NCBI GenBank assembly: GCA_014381945.1
Contig: JACNKQ010000047.1
Location: 1-64,000 of the forward strand
From: Actinomycetota bacterium
Lineage (GTDB): Bacteria; Actinomycetota; Acidimicrobiia; Acidimicrobiales; MedAcidi-G1
DNA length: 64,000 bases
Direction: 5' to 3'
Positions 36,755 to 45,831 of the stretch are shown here, piece by piece. The stretch's first letter is position 1; every line of letters begins with the position of its first letter. Both the position numbers and the translations under genes were made by a program. The notes below the pieces were generated by a model. That model ran no database searches. It was not told the DNA's origin and saw only the letters and a list, made by a program, of their open reading frames with translations.

Positions 36755-36895
36755 GTCGAACCCTGCGGCCGATCGACCTGGCTCGCCGGAGTCTCAGGGA
36801 GGGCCCCAGAGGGCACGCCCGGGAACTCCGACACACAGTTGCGGGACAGCACCGGATTCTCACCGGCTTCGCCGAACCACAGGGCTGGCGCAGAC
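36755..36895 (-). ncRNA. Cobalamin riboswitch aptamer
   Basis: The minus strand holds the hallmark cobalamin-riboswitch sequence: CCGGTGAGAATCCGG (about 36866-36852) followed by GCTGTCCCGCAACTGT (36850-36835), then the B12-box region GAGCCAGGTCGATCGGCC (36784-36767). Order and spacing fit the class I/II cobalamin aptamer. It lies upstream of btuF and is followed by a sequestering hairpin over the ribosome binding site. Outer limits are approximate. It shares the gap with the divergent coaE gene. Confidence 0.93.
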
Positions 36896-36960
36896 TATCC
36901 GTTCTCCGCCTACAGCGGCTCCCGCTTGCGATCGCGTCCCCTGCGCGCCACGCTCTCCCC

Positions 36961-37572
36961 ATGCTGGTAGTCGGGCTCTGCGGCGGGATCGGGGCGGGCA
37001 AGTCGACCGTGGCATCCCTGCTCGCAGCGCGGGGAGCCCGGGTCATCGACGTCGACGCCATCGGACGCGACGTGCTCACGCTCGACGACGTGCGGGACCA
37101 GGTCCGGGAGGCGTTCGGCGACGAGGTCCTTGCCGCCGACGGATCCATCGACCGTACAGCGCTCGCAGGCCTTGTCTTCTCGGGCGACGGGCGCCTGGCC
37201 GACCTCGAGGCCATCAGCCACCCGGCGATCAATGAGGAATTGGCGCATCAACTCGACGAATTGGCAACCGACGCGCCACCGCTGGTCGTGCTCGACATGG
37301 CCGTGCTGGTCGAAAGCACTCTTGGCCAACCAGGCCAGATTCCCGGGCGCCGGGGCTACACACAGGTGGTCGTCGTCGAGGCCGACACCGAGGTTCGCCT
37401 GGCCCGGCTGGTAGACCGCGGCATGTCCACCGCCGACGCCCGGGCCCGCATGGCGTCACAGGCCACCGACATCGAGCGCCGCGCCGTCGCCGACCATGTG
37501 CTGACCAACAACAGAGACGAAGCCACCCTGGAGCACCAGGTCGATGACCTCTGGAAAGTGCTGACCGGCTGA
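36961..37572 (+). CDS. coaE: Dephospho-CoA kinase
   Basis: Last enzyme of coenzyme A synthesis, phosphorylating the 3'-hydroxyl of dephospho-CoA. The 203 residues show the P-loop GLCGGIGAGKSTVASLLAARGA at residues 5-26, IDVDAIGRDV, LEAISHPAI and the lid-like RLVDRGMSTADARARM. Start ATG 36961; CACGCT ends six bases upstream and may be a variant -10 element. Confidence 0.95.
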   Translation: MLVVGLCGGIGAGKSTVASLLAARGARVIDVDAIGRDVLTLDDVRDQVREAFGDEVLAADGSIDRTALAGLVFSGDGRLADLEAISHPAINEELAHQLDELATDAPPLVVLDMAVLVESTLGQPGQIPGRRGYTQVVVVEADTEVRLARLVDRGMSTADARARMASQATDIERRAVADHVLTNNRDEATLEHQVDDLWKVLTG

Positions 37573-37596
37573 GTCCGAAGAAGCCGGCCCTGTCCC

Positions 37597-38379
37597 CTAC
37601 CAGCGCAGGGCCGCCCTTGCCCGCTCCGTGTACTCGGGGCGGCTGATGAGCAGGCCCGGCACCACCGGTCGGGCCTTGTTGTAGACCAACTCCGAGCCGT
37701 CGACGCCTGTCACGTCGAAGCCGGCTGCGGCAGCCACGGCCGCCGGTGCACAGACATCCCACTCGTAGAGGCCGCTGGGGTGCACGTACACGTCGGCGGC
37801 ACCCGACACGACCGCCATGGCCTTGGCGCCCGCCGAACCGAACGCCAGGACCTCACCGCCGAGGGCCGCCGCCACGTCCTCGGCGTGACCCCACTGCGAT
37901 CGACTCGTCACCACGATGGGTCGCTCCCGGCGTGAAGGCGGCGCGGCCGGCAACGGGCTCTGGAGCGTGCCATAGAGGCCGCCGTTGGCCGGCACCGACA
38001 CCGCCCCTGCAACCGGCCTGCCGTCGATAACCAGCGCCACGTGCACCGCCCACTCGGCGCTGCCGACCCGGGGATAGTCCTGTGTGCCGTCCAGCGGGTC
38101 GATGATCCAGGTCCGCTCGGCACTCAGGCGGCTTCGATCGTCAGCGCCCTCCTCCGAGAGCACTGCGTCGCCGGGCCGCAATTCTGCCAGGCGACCGACC
38201 AGGTGGTCGTGGGCTGCCCGGTCGCCCAACGACTGGAGTCGCCAGCCCGACATCCCCTCGGCCAGGGACCGGCCCCGCAACTCGAGCAGCACGTCGCCTG
38301 CCTCCCGGGCCAGCAGCCCAGCGACGGCGTGGTCGTCGGGAGCGCCGTCGGGCGCCACATCGTGTTCATCCGGGGCCAT
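37597..38379 (-). CDS. cysQ: 3'(2'),5'-bisphosphate nucleotidase / inositol monophosphatase-family (CysQ-like)
   Basis: A 260-residue Mg2+-dependent, Li+-sensitive-type phosphatase. The metal motifs are VLSEEGADD (Glu-Glu), WIIDPLDGTQDYPR (DPxDGT) and YEWDVCAPAAVAAAAG (WDxxA). Actinobacterial homologues act on 3'-phosphoadenosine 5'-phosphate or on inositol phosphates, so the substrate is not certain. The ATG at 38379 is nine bases after TAGGGT. Confidence 0.87.
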   Translation of the reverse strand: MAPDEHDVAPDGAPDDHAVAGLLAREAGDVLLELRGRSLAEGMSGWRLQSLGDRAAHDHLVGRLAELRPGDAVLSEEGADDRSRLSAERTWIIDPLDGTQDYPRVGSAEWAVHVALVIDGRPVAGAVSVPANGGLYGTLQSPLPAAPPSRRERPIVVTSRSQWGHAEDVAAALGGEVLAFGSAGAKAMAVVSGAADVYVHPSGLYEWDVCAPAAVAAAAGFDVTGVDGSELVYNKARPVVPGLLISRPEYTERARAALRW

Positions 38380-38388
38380 GGCCCGCCG

Positions 38389-38394
38389 ACCCTA
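38389..38394 (-). promoter_or_regulatory. Possible near-leaderless -10 element (TAGGGT)
   Basis: Minus-strand TAGGGT ends nine bases before ATG 38379; the spacer CGGCGGGCC has no ribosome binding site. Confidence 0.4.
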
Positions 38395-38493
38395 ACCCCG
38401 GCCCCGGCTCCACCTCCCGCCCGGTACCGTGTCGGCGGGCCGGTCCCCTGATCGGCGCACCCGACCGGCGAACCCCACGAGAGGGCACTCCAC

Positions 38494-39429
38494 ATGCCGC
38501 ACGGCCGCATCACAGGGTGGGCCACCCACCTTCCCGACAAGGTGCTCACCAACGACGACATCGCCCGGATGGTCGACACCACCGACGAGTGGATCCGGGA
38601 GCGCAGCGGCATCACCTCACGCCACGTGGGCGGCACGGTGACCGAAATGTCCACCGAGGCCGGCAGGGCCGCCATGGCAATGGCCGGAATCGGTCCGGAC
38701 GACATCGACCTGTTGCTGCTGGCCACCTGCTCCTCCGACCAGCAGTTCCCGGCCAGCGCCTCGGTCATCCAGCACAGCCTTGGTCTGACCTGCGGCGCCA
38801 TCGACATGAACGCCGCATGCTCGGGCTTCGTCTACGGCCTCGTCACCGCCATGCAGTACCTCGACGGCGGCCTCGATCGCGTTCTGCTGATCGGCTCCGA
38901 TGCCCTCGCCGCGATCACCGACTGGACGGATCGCGGCACGTGCGTCCTGTTCGGAGATGGCGCAGGGGCCGTCGTCATCGAACGCAGCGCCGACGAGCCC
39001 ACGCTGCTGGGTTGGGACCTCATGTCCGACGGCTCGGCCGCCGACATCCTCTACTGCGACCACGGCGGCAAGATCGTCATGAACGGCAAGGAGGTCTTCC
39101 GCAAGGCCGTTCTCGCCATGGAGGGCGCCGCCACCAAGGCCATGGCCCGGGCCGGTGTCACCTCCGACGACATCGCCCTCGTCATCCCACACCAGGCCAA
39201 CATCCGCATAATCGAGGCCGCATTCAAGCGGCTCGGCCTGCCGATGGACCGGGCAGCAATGGTGCTGCACCGCACCGGCAACACCTCGGCCGCCTCGATC
39301 CCGCTGGCCATGGTCGACGCCATCGACGCAGGCCGCGTCCAGCCGGACGACCTGTTGCTCCTGGTCGGGTTCGGCGCCGGCATGTCATCGGCCGCAGCGG
39401 TCATCCGCTGGGACGCTCCAACCCGCTGA
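38494..39429 (+). CDS. fabH: 3-oxoacyl-ACP synthase III (KAS III)
   Basis: A 311-residue thiolase-fold condensing enzyme that starts fatty acid synthesis from an acyl-CoA and malonyl-ACP. The triad is complete: Cys in [11 protein letters not shown] (about 109), His in [10 protein letters not shown] (about 235) and Asn in [13 protein letters not shown] (about 266). [14 protein letters not shown] matches the family start. GAGAGGG precedes ATG 38494, and a TACCGT hexamer lies further upstream (38423), so this transcript has a leader. No acpP or fabD is adjacent. Confidence 0.93.
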   Translation: MPHGRITGWATHLPDKVLTNDDIARMVDTTDEWIRERSGITSRHVGGTVTEMSTEAGRAAMAMAGIGPDDIDLLLLATCSSDQQFPASASVIQHSLGLTCGAIDMNAACSGFVYGLVTAMQYLDGGLDRVLLIGSDALAAITDWTDRGTCVLFGDGAGAVVIERSADEPTLLGWDLMSDGSAADILYCDHGGKIVMNGKEVFRKAVLAMEGAATKAMARAGVTSDDIALVIPHQANIRIIEAAFKRLGLPMDRAAMVLHRTGNTSAASIPLAMVDAIDAGRVQPDDLLLLVGFGAGMSSAAAVIRWDAPTR

Positions 39430-39466
39430 CCAGAACCCTCCACCCGAGATCTCCCCGGGTGGTGGT

Positions 39467-39472
39467 TACCCT
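39467..39472 (+). promoter_or_regulatory. Leaderless -10 element (TACCCT)
   Basis: TACCCT, spacer cgcccc, ATG 39479. Confidence 0.6.
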
Positions 39473-39478
39473 CGCCCC

Positions 39479-41455
39479 ATGCTTACCGCTTCCGGCCTGT
39501 CCCGCTCGTTCGGGCCCCGCACCCTCTTCGAGGACGTCTCCCTCCGCCTCGGAGACGGCCGCCGAATTGCCCTTGTCGGCGGGAACGGCACCGGCAAGAC
39601 CACTCTGCTCGAGGTACTGGTCGGAATCCAGGAGCCGGACAGCGGAGCCGTCCACCGCCCCAGGGACCTGCGAATCGGCCACCCGCCCCAGGAGCTGCCA
39701 ACCGAGACCGGCCGCCCGGTCTTCCAGCAGGTGATGCTGGGGGCCGAGGCTGTGACCGGCCTAGCCCACGAGATCGAGGCGCTCGGGCATGAGCTTGCCG
39801 ACGCAGCGCAATCCGAAGCTCCGGGCGCAGAAACACCGGGCAAGGAACAAGCGCGCCTGCTGGCCGCCTACGGCGAAGCCCAGTCCAGGTTCGAGCAACT
39901 CGGGGGCTATGCCGTGGAGGCCGAGGCACATCGCATCCTGTCGGGCCTGGGCTTCGACCCCGCCGACCACGACCGTCCCATGGCCGAGATGTCCGGTGGT
40001 TGGCGCATGCGGGTGGCCCTGGCCCGCCTGCTGCTGTCCGCCCCCGACCTGCTGGTCATGGACGAGCCGACAAACCACCTCGACGTCGACTCCGTGGCCT
40101 GGCTCGAACAGCAGTTGGCAGCCTGGCCGAGGGGCCTGCTGTTCGTCAGCCACGATCGCGACTTCATCGATGCGGTCGCCAACCGCATCCTCGAGCTCTC
40201 GGGCAACCGGATCACCGAGTACGTCGGCGGCTTCGCCGAGTTCGTGCTGGCCCGCGAGGAGCGCCTGGCCGCACAGCGGGCTGCCGCCGCCCAGCAGTCG
40301 CGCCGTGTCGCCGACACCGAGCGCTTCATCGAGCGCTTCCGCTACAAGGCGACCAAGGCCCGACAGGTGCAGAGCCGCGTGAAGGCCCTCGAGAAGTTGG
40401 ACCGCATAGTCGTCGACCAGCCCGGCGATCCGAAGGCCCGCTTCGGCTTCCCGACACCCCGTCGTTCATCGAGGGTGGTCGCCGAGTTCGAAGGTGTGAC
40501 GGCCGGCTACGACGACGGTGACGGCGAGATCGTGCTCTCGGATGTCTCGTTCGCCGTGGAACGGGGGCTCACCGTCGCCCTCGTTGGACCCAACGGCGCC
40601 GGCAAGACCACGCTCGTCAGGCTCATGACCGACCGGTTGGCTCCGGTCTCGGGAAGCGTCACGATCGGCACCAACGTCGACGTGTCGACGTTCGACCAAC
40701 TCCAGGCCGAGGTCCTCGACGACCGCCGCACCGTGCTCGAAGAGGCTCGGACCGTCCCTGACATCGAACTGGGCAGCCGCAACCTGCGCACGTACCTGGC
40801 GTCGTTCGGCTTCAGCGGCGACGCCGTCGACCGTCTGGTAGGCGACCTCTCGGGCGGCGAGCAGACCCGTCTCGCCCTCGCCAAGGCGCTCGCTGTGCCC
40901 GTCAACCTGCTGATCCTGGACGAGCCGACCAACCACCTCGACCTGCCCAGCTGCGATGTGCTCGAGGACGCCCTCCTCGCATACCCGGGCACGGTCGTGC
41001 TCATCACCCACGACCGGCACCTCATCCGCTCGGTGGCCGACGCCCTCGTCGAGGTCCGAGATGGCCGCGCCGTGTTCCACGGAGGCGTCCCTGACCGGGT
41101 TCTCTACCCGGCCCAGGTGGCGCAGGCTCCGAAGCCGAAGCCAGAACCATCCGAACCGAAGACGAAGAAGGGCCCGAAGCAGAGGGATCCGAACCATGCG
41201 CTGCGCCGGCGTCTCGAGCGTGCGGAGAAGGCCTGGGAGGAAGCGGAAGCCGAGGTGCTCACCACCCAGGCGGTGCTCGCCGACCCCGACCTCTACGCCG
41301 GCCCCCATGCCGGCCCCCACGCCGGCCCCCACGCCGGTCCCCATGCCGACAAGGATGCCGTCCAGGCCGCTGTCGCCGCCCACGGCGCCGCCCGCGACCG
41401 TGCCGCCGACCTCATGGCCGAGTGGGAGACCCTCAGCGCCCGCCTGCGCTGCTGA
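39479..41455 (+). CDS. ABC-F family ATPase
   Basis: A 658-residue soluble protein with two ABC domains and no membrane segment, the ABC-F layout of translation factors that act in the ribosomal E site. Domain 1 has [29 protein letters not shown] and [12 protein letters not shown]; domain 2 has [28 protein letters not shown] and [12 protein letters not shown]. The linker (about 250-310) is charged and helical. A Lys/Pro-rich segment leads to a C-terminal helix pair interrupted by a four-fold AGPH repeat at about residues 607-622. Confidence 0.93.
   Translation: MLTASGLSRSFGPRTLFEDVSLRLGDGRRIALVGGNGTGKTTLLEVLVGIQEPDSGAVHRPRDLRIGHPPQELPTETGRPVFQQVMLGAEAVTGLAHEIEALGHELADAAQSEAPGAETPGKEQARLLAAYGEAQSRFEQLGGYAVEAEAHRILSGLGFDPADHDRPMAEMSGGWRMRVALARLLLSAPDLLVMDEPTNHLDVDSVAWLEQQLAAWPRGLLFVSHDRDFIDAVANRILELSGNRITEYVGGFAEFVLAREERLAAQRAAAAQQSRRVADTERFIERFRYKATKARQVQSRVKALEKLDRIVVDQPGDPKARFGFPTPRRSSRVVAEFEGVTAGYDDGDGEIVLSDVSFAVERGLTVALVGPNGAGKTTLVRLMTDRLAPVSGSVTIGTNVDVSTFDQLQAEVLDDRRTVLEEARTVPDIELGSRNLRTYLASFGFSGDAVDRLVGDLSGGEQTRLALAKALAVPVNLLILDEPTNHLDLPSCDVLEDALLAYPGTVVLITHDRHLIRSVADALVEVRDGRAVFHGGVPDRVLYPAQVAQAPKPKPEPSEPKTKKGPKQRDPNHALRRRLERAEKAWEEAEAEVLTTQAVLADPDLYAGPHAGPHAGPHAGPHADKDAVQAAVAAHGAARDRAADLMAEWETLSARLRC
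41298..41345 (+). repeat. 12-bp coding repeat, four copies (Ala-Gly-Pro-His)
   Basis: Four tandem units of gccggccccca(t/c) lie inside the ABC-F C-terminal helical region. The wobble differences between units suggest the expansion is not brand new. Confidence 0.9.
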
Positions 41456-41508
41456 CCGGAGTGCCCGGCTTCCGGCCAGCCACTGGGGTCACGTCTCCAC
41501 GCTGCCGG

Positions 41509-41514
41509 TACCGT
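41509..41514 (+). promoter_or_regulatory. Leaderless -10 element for surE (TACCGT)
   Basis: TACCGT, seven bases, ATG 41522. Confidence 0.6.
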
Positions 41515-41521
41515 CGCCGAC

Positions 41522-42337
41522 ATGCGGATACTGGTCACCAACGACGACGGCATCGACTCGGTAGGCCTGCACGTCCTTGCCCGGGCGATGCGCGAACACG
41601 GGGACGTCACGATCGTGGCACCCGATCAGGAGTACTCCGGCGCCGGTGCCTCGCTCGGCGCCCTGCACCTGATCCGCCCCGAGGTCCATGACGCCCGGAT
41701 CGACGGCATCGACCTGGCCTGGTCGGTGAGCGGACCACCGGGGCTGTGCGTCATCTACGCCCGCCTCGGCCTCTTCGGCGACCCGTTCGACCTGGTCGTC
41801 TCCGGGATCAACCCCGGTAGCAATGTCGGCCGCTCCGTCTACCACTCGGGCACCATCGGCGCTGCGCTGACCGCACGCAACGGAGGCCTCACAGGCGTTG
41901 CCGTCAGCCAGGCCGTCACAGGCTGGGGGGTCGAGGGCCAGGGCGGTGGGGAGACACTCGCCGACCAGTGCTGGGAGAGCGCCGCCGAGATCGCCGCCGT
42001 GGCAGTCGGTGCGATCATCGCCGACCCGCCGGCCCAGCCGTCGGTTCTCAACCTCAACGTGCCCAACAGGCCCATCGACCGGATGCGCGGATGGAAGGAG
42101 ACCCCCGTCGGCGACAGGCCGCCCCGCATGCTGAGCACCGCCGGTCTCGAACCGAAGCCGGGCCACGAGGGCTCCTACCGTGTACGAATGGACTGGGGAG
42201 AAGCGCAGCCCCTCGACCCCGACACCGACGGTGGTGCCGTCATGGAAGGCTGGGTGAGTGCAACGTGGCTGGGCCACCTCGCCGCCGCTCCTGCCGGCAC
42301 GTCGATCGCCGCAGCGCTCGACGAAGCGATCGCCTGA
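41522..42337 (+). CDS. surE: 5'/3'-nucleotidase SurE
   Basis: A 271-residue metal-dependent nucleoside monophosphate phosphatase involved in stationary-phase survival. It begins MRILVTNDDGIDSVGL with the adjacent metal-binding Asp8/Asp9, then APDQEYSGAG, VVSGINPGSNVGRSVYHSGTIGAA and VLNLNVPN. The metal-site Asn is within SGINPGSN. Full-length. Confidence 0.94.
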   Translation: MRILVTNDDGIDSVGLHVLARAMREHGDVTIVAPDQEYSGAGASLGALHLIRPEVHDARIDGIDLAWSVSGPPGLCVIYARLGLFGDPFDLVVSGINPGSNVGRSVYHSGTIGAALTARNGGLTGVAVSQAVTGWGVEGQGGGETLADQCWESAAEIAAVAVGAIIADPPAQPSVLNLNVPNRPIDRMRGWKETPVGDRPPRMLSTAGLEPKPGHEGSYRVRMDWGEAQPLDPDTDGGAVMEGWVSATWLGHLAAAPAGTSIAAALDEAIA

Positions 42338-42413
42338 GGTACCCGTTCAGTCCGGCAACCACCGGAGTGCCAGACTCAAGGCGTGCCCTGAACCCCTGAT
42401 GAGTGGGTGGACA

Positions 42414-43682
42414 ATGGAAGACACGAATGCGCGCACCTTCGACACGGCGGTGGTCGGTGCCGGCCTGGCCGGCCTGATCGCCGCCAACCGGCTGGCCGAT
42501 GCCGGGCGGTCGGTCGTCGTGCTGGACGGGCTCGGGGCATCCGGTGGCCGTGCCCGGACGTCGCTGCTCGCCGACCACCTGGTGAACCAGGGCCCGCATG
42601 CCCTCTACATCGGCGGCAACGCCGACCAGGTGCTCCGGCACCTCGGGATTCCGGTCGAGGGAGTGGAGCCGCCGACCCGGGGCACAAATGGCCTCTACGA
42701 CGACCGTCTCCATCTGCTCCCCGCCGGACCGGTGTCGCTGCTGCGCACAACCCTGCTGTCGCCGGTCGAGAAGTTGGCGGTGGGTGCCCTGCTGACCCGA
42801 CTGTCGCGCATCGACCCGGACCCGCTCGACGGGGTGACCCTTGCCGACTGGATCGACTCCGTCAACCGGCGTCATGCGGTTCGCAGCCTGCTGGCCGCCC
42901 TGTTCCGATTGGCGACATATACGAACTGCCCCGAACTGCTGAGCGCCGGTGCCGCCCTGCGACAGCTTTCGATGGCCCTCAGCGACGGGGTGCTGTACCT
43001 GCACGGCGGTTGGCAGACCCTGGTCGACGGCCTGACCACCCGGGCCGAAGCCGCCGGCGTGGTGTTCCGGTTCGACGGTTCCGTGACAGGCATTCTGGGA
43101 GATGCCCCCCACCTCACCATCCGGACTGCGGCCGAGGACCTCTCGGCCCGGACGGCGATCGTGGCGGCCGGAGGTCCGGGAACGGCTGAGAGGCTCACCG
43201 GGGTCAACTGGTTGACCGATACCGCCGGACCGGCGGTAAACGCCGCTGTGCTCGACCTCGCCCTGGATCGACCACCCGAACATCGGTTCGTGCTGGGCAT
43301 CGACCTTCCCGTCTACTTCTCGGTCCACGGGCCCCCGGCCCGACTGGCCCCCGACGGGGAGGCCAGCGCCTGCGCTGTCCGGTACCTGCGCCCCGATACC
43401 GACGATGCATCCGACATGAGCCGATCCGTCCTCGGCGACCTCGTCACCACATGCGGTGTAGATCCTGGATCCCTGCTGGCCGACCGCTACCTCCACACCA
43501 TGACGGTCGCCCACGGCATACCGCTGGCGTCACAGGGTGGCCTCACCGGGCGCCCGGGGATCGATGCCGTGGGTCGGCCCGGCGTACTCCTCGCCGGCGA
43601 CTGGGTCGGACCGGACGGAATGCTGGCCGACGCCGCTGCATCCAGCGCCTGGGCCGCAGCCGAAGCGGTGCTCGCCTCGTGA
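42414..43682 (+). CDS. FAD-dependent amine oxidase / phytoene-desaturase-like oxidoreductase
   Basis: A 422-residue flavoprotein. The Rossmann motif VVGAGLAGLIAANRLADAG at about 13-31 is followed by GGRARTSLL and NQGPHALYIGG (R/K-GG and GPH elements of this superfamily). The C-terminal FAD block is GRPGVLLAGDWVGPDGMLADAAASSAWAA. Substrate is unknown; carotenoid or amine oxidation are both possible. ATG 42414 is chosen over ATG 42399. The gene ends in a GTGA overlap with a GGCT-fold gene. Confidence 0.82.
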   Translation: MEDTNARTFDTAVVGAGLAGLIAANRLADAGRSVVVLDGLGASGGRARTSLLADHLVNQGPHALYIGGNADQVLRHLGIPVEGVEPPTRGTNGLYDDRLHLLPAGPVSLLRTTLLSPVEKLAVGALLTRLSRIDPDPLDGVTLADWIDSVNRRHAVRSLLAALFRLATYTNCPELLSAGAALRQLSMALSDGVLYLHGGWQTLVDGLTTRAEAAGVVFRFDGSVTGILGDAPHLTIRTAAEDLSARTAIVAAGGPGTAERLTGVNWLTDTAGPAVNAAVLDLALDRPPEHRFVLGIDLPVYFSVHGPPARLAPDGEASACAVRYLRPDTDDASDMSRSVLGDLVTTCGVDPGSLLADRYLHTMTVAHGIPLASQGGLTGRPGIDAVGRPGVLLAGDWVGPDGMLADAAASSAWAAAEAVLAS

Positions 43683-44263
43683 CGGGAGACTCCGACCGCG
43701 TCTGGTACGTCGCCTACGGTTCGAACCTCCTGGGCGACCGGATGCTGGCCTACCTCGTCGGCGGGGGCCGGGACCGTCCCTGGGGAAACCACCGTGGCGC
43801 CGCCGATGCCACGCCTCCCCGGGACGACAGGCGGGTCACGGTCCCCCATCCCGTCCACTTCGGCGGCCACTCGACACGCTGGGACGGCGGCTGCTGCCTC
43901 TGCCCGGCCGTACCCCTTCCCCCAGAGGCTCTGCCGGTAGTCGGGCGGGCGTGGTTGATCACCCGAGGACAGTTGCGCGATGTCGTCGCCCAGGAAAACG
44001 GACGCGACACCGACACCGTCGCCCTCCCAGACCCGTTTCCGGGGTCCGGGCAGGTCGTGCAGGTGATCGACGGCGTGATCGACCTGCTGATCGGCATGGA
44101 TCCGATCGATGGGCACCCCGCTGTCACATTCGGTTCGACGGCACCCCCGCCGCCCGGTCCGCCCAGCCCGACCTATCGGAAGGTGCTGGCCGAGGGCATG
44201 GCCGAGATGGGGCTCACTCCCGACGAGGCCGAGACCCACCTGGTCGACCTGGATCGTTCCTGA
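43679..44263 (+). CDS. Gamma-glutamylcyclotransferase-fold protein
   Basis: A 194-residue cytoplasmic protein with the AIG2/GGCT signature YVAYGSNLLGDRMLAYLVGG at its N-terminus. The middle carries VHFGGHSTRWDGGCCLCP, and the C-terminus has SPTYRKVLAEGMAEMGL. GGCT-fold proteins cleave gamma-glutamyl amides to 5-oxoproline, but the catalytic Glu is not clear here. Start GTG 43679 overlaps the flavoprotein stop. Confidence 0.75.
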   Translation: MTGDSDRVWYVAYGSNLLGDRMLAYLVGGGRDRPWGNHRGAADATPPRDDRRVTVPHPVHFGGHSTRWDGGCCLCPAVPLPPEALPVVGRAWLITRGQLRDVVAQENGRDTDTVALPDPFPGSGQVVQVIDGVIDLLIGMDPIDGHPAVTFGSTAPPPPGPPSPTYRKVLAEGMAEMGLTPDEAETHLVDLDRS

Positions 44264-44278
44264 CGCAGCCCCGGATCA

Positions 44279-45064
44279 TCAGATCGTGACGATGCCCCCG
44301 TTGGGGGAGATCCACTGGCCGGTGATGAACGAACTGTCATCAGACGCCAGGAACAGTGCGGTCGAGGCGATCTCGTCGGCCGTGCCCTTGCGACCCAGTG
44401 GGGTCATCATGACCATCGGCGCCAGCATGGCGTCGTCGATCTTCGCCGTCATCGGCGTGTCGATCACCCCGGGGGCGATTGCGTTGATCCGGATGCCCAT
44501 GGCGCCCAACTCGCGGGCGGCGGATCGGGTGAAGCCCAGGATCGCACCCTTGGCTGCGCTGTAGTGCACGGGTCCCCAGCCGGCGATCCCGGCAATGCTC
44601 GACATGGTGATGACCGAGCCACCGTCGCTCATGAGCCCCACGGCGCCCTGCGTGCAGGCGAACGTACCGCCGGCGTGTATCTCCAGCATCCGCGTGAACG
44701 CCCGGTGCTCCATGAGGCGGATCTGGGCACCCTCGCCGGCCAGCATCCGGTCGAACCCGTCGTCGGGCAGTCGGTCCACACCGGCGTTGTTGACCTGCAC
44801 GTCGAGCCGGCCGAAGCGGTCGTCGATCGCAGCGAACGCTGCTGCGACAGCATCGGGGTCGGAGACATCACCGCCGTGGGAGAAGTGGTCACCCGCTGGG
44901 AGCAGCCCGACCGTTTCCTCGGCCGCCTCGACCCGGAGGTCCTGCGCCACGATGGTCGCACCCTCCGCGGCGAACCGCTCGGCGATGGCCCGCCCCAGAC
45001 CCGAACCGGCACCGGTGATGCAGGCGATCTTCCCTTCGAGGCGTCCCGGCGTGTTCTGTTTCAT
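44279..45064 (-). CDS. Short-chain dehydrogenase/reductase
   Basis: A 261-residue classical SDR. The cofactor motif is CITGAGSGLGRAIAERFA (TGxxxGxG), then VNNAGV (NNAG), catalytic Ser in ITMSSIAGIAG, and YSAAKGAILG (YxxxK). ANAIAPGVIDTPM-type sequence (RINAIAPGVIDTPM) follows. Asp at QDLRVE suggests preference for NAD(H). Substrate unknown. Confidence 0.9.
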   Translation of the reverse strand: MKQNTPGRLEGKIACITGAGSGLGRAIAERFAAEGATIVAQDLRVEAAEETVGLLPAGDHFSHGGDVSDPDAVAAAFAAIDDRFGRLDVQVNNAGVDRLPDDGFDRMLAGEGAQIRLMEHRAFTRMLEIHAGGTFACTQGAVGLMSDGGSVITMSSIAGIAGWGPVHYSAAKGAILGFTRSAARELGAMGIRINAIAPGVIDTPMTAKIDDAMLAPMVMMTPLGRKGTADEIASTALFLASDDSSFITGQWISPNGGIVTI

Positions 45065-45083
45065 GCGCTGGTCCACCCGGGCC

Positions 45084-45299
45084 TCAGCCGGGGTGGCAGG
45101 CGCAGGCCCCGCCGCACCCGCGTGCCGTGGACGCTGGTTCTCCCTGGTCGGCACCGCCGACCGCTGCGAAGACTGACAACAGGCGGCGGGCACCTTCATG
45201 TCCGGCCGGGCAGGTGGTCGGCTCGCCGGATTCGGACATGGGCCGCCGGACCTCGAACGTGGAATCGCAGGTTGCGCAGCGATAGTCGTACAGGGGCAC
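45084..45299 (-). CDS. FmdB-type zinc-ribbon protein
   Basis: A 71-residue protein beginning VPLYDYRCATCDSTFEVRRPM, the FmdB/CxxC zinc-ribbon start, with a second pair (CPAGHEG) and a Gly/Cys-rich tail CGGACACHPG. These small proteins are regulatory or structural zinc binders of unclear role. Start GTG 45299, by alignment to the MPLYDY-type start of the family. It is 19 bp upstream of the SDR gene on the same strand. Confidence 0.88.
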   Translation of the reverse strand: MPLYDYRCATCDSTFEVRRPMSESGEPTTCPAGHEGARRLLSVFAAVGGADQGEPASTARGCGGACACHPG

Positions 45300-45393
45300 G
45301 GCGCAAAGTGTACGACCCTGCTCCCGGGCGGACGCAAGCCACGACTTCGAGCCGCTGGAGCGAACGTGCAAACCCGGGCCGGCGCTGGTAGCC

Positions 45394-45825
45394 ATGTGCC
45401 CTGTGAACGTCGTCGTGATCCACCAGAGCCGTACGGGCAACACACAACGGGCCGCCGAGTTGATCGGTGGGGCCGTCGAGGCCGAAGGCAACACCGTCGC
45501 AGTGCGCCCGGTCACCAACATCGACTTCAAGGAACTCGCCGACGCCGACCTGGTCTTCGTCGGCACATGGGTCGACGGCCTGATCCTGTTCGGCCACCGG
45601 CCCGGCGATGCCGGCAAGGTGCGCAGCATCCCGAAACTCTGGGACAAAAGTGTGGTCGCCTTCATGACCCACGCCGTGAACCCGGGAAACGCCGCCGCCA
45701 AGTTGGCCGGTGTGCTCGAGGGGCACGGGGCCGACGTGATCGCCGCCCGCTCGCTCAACCGTCGTCGGCTCGATGTCGAGGCGCCGACGTTCGCCGTCGA
45801 GGCGCTGGCAACCGCCCGGGCCTGA
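45394..45825 (+). CDS. Flavodoxin-like protein
   Basis: A 143-residue single-domain flavodoxin fold. The FMN phosphate loop is HQSRTGNTQRAAELI near residue 10, with ADLVFVGTWVDGL as the second loop. It may act as a low-potential electron carrier. ATG 45394 is taken; GTG 45403 (VNVVVIHQ) is an equally plausible start. Confidence 0.82.
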   Translation: MCPVNVVVIHQSRTGNTQRAAELIGGAVEAEGNTVAVRPVTNIDFKELADADLVFVGTWVDGLILFGHRPGDAGKVRSIPKLWDKSVVAFMTHAVNPGNAAAKLAGVLEGHGADVIAARSLNRRRLDVEAPTFAVEALATARA

Positions 45826-45831
45826 TCGGGA

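Noticed and set aside
43715-43735. tRNA T-arm-like sequence ggttcgaacctcc
   Set aside because: It lies inside the coding sequence YGSNL of the GGCT-fold gene and no cloverleaf can be drawn around it.
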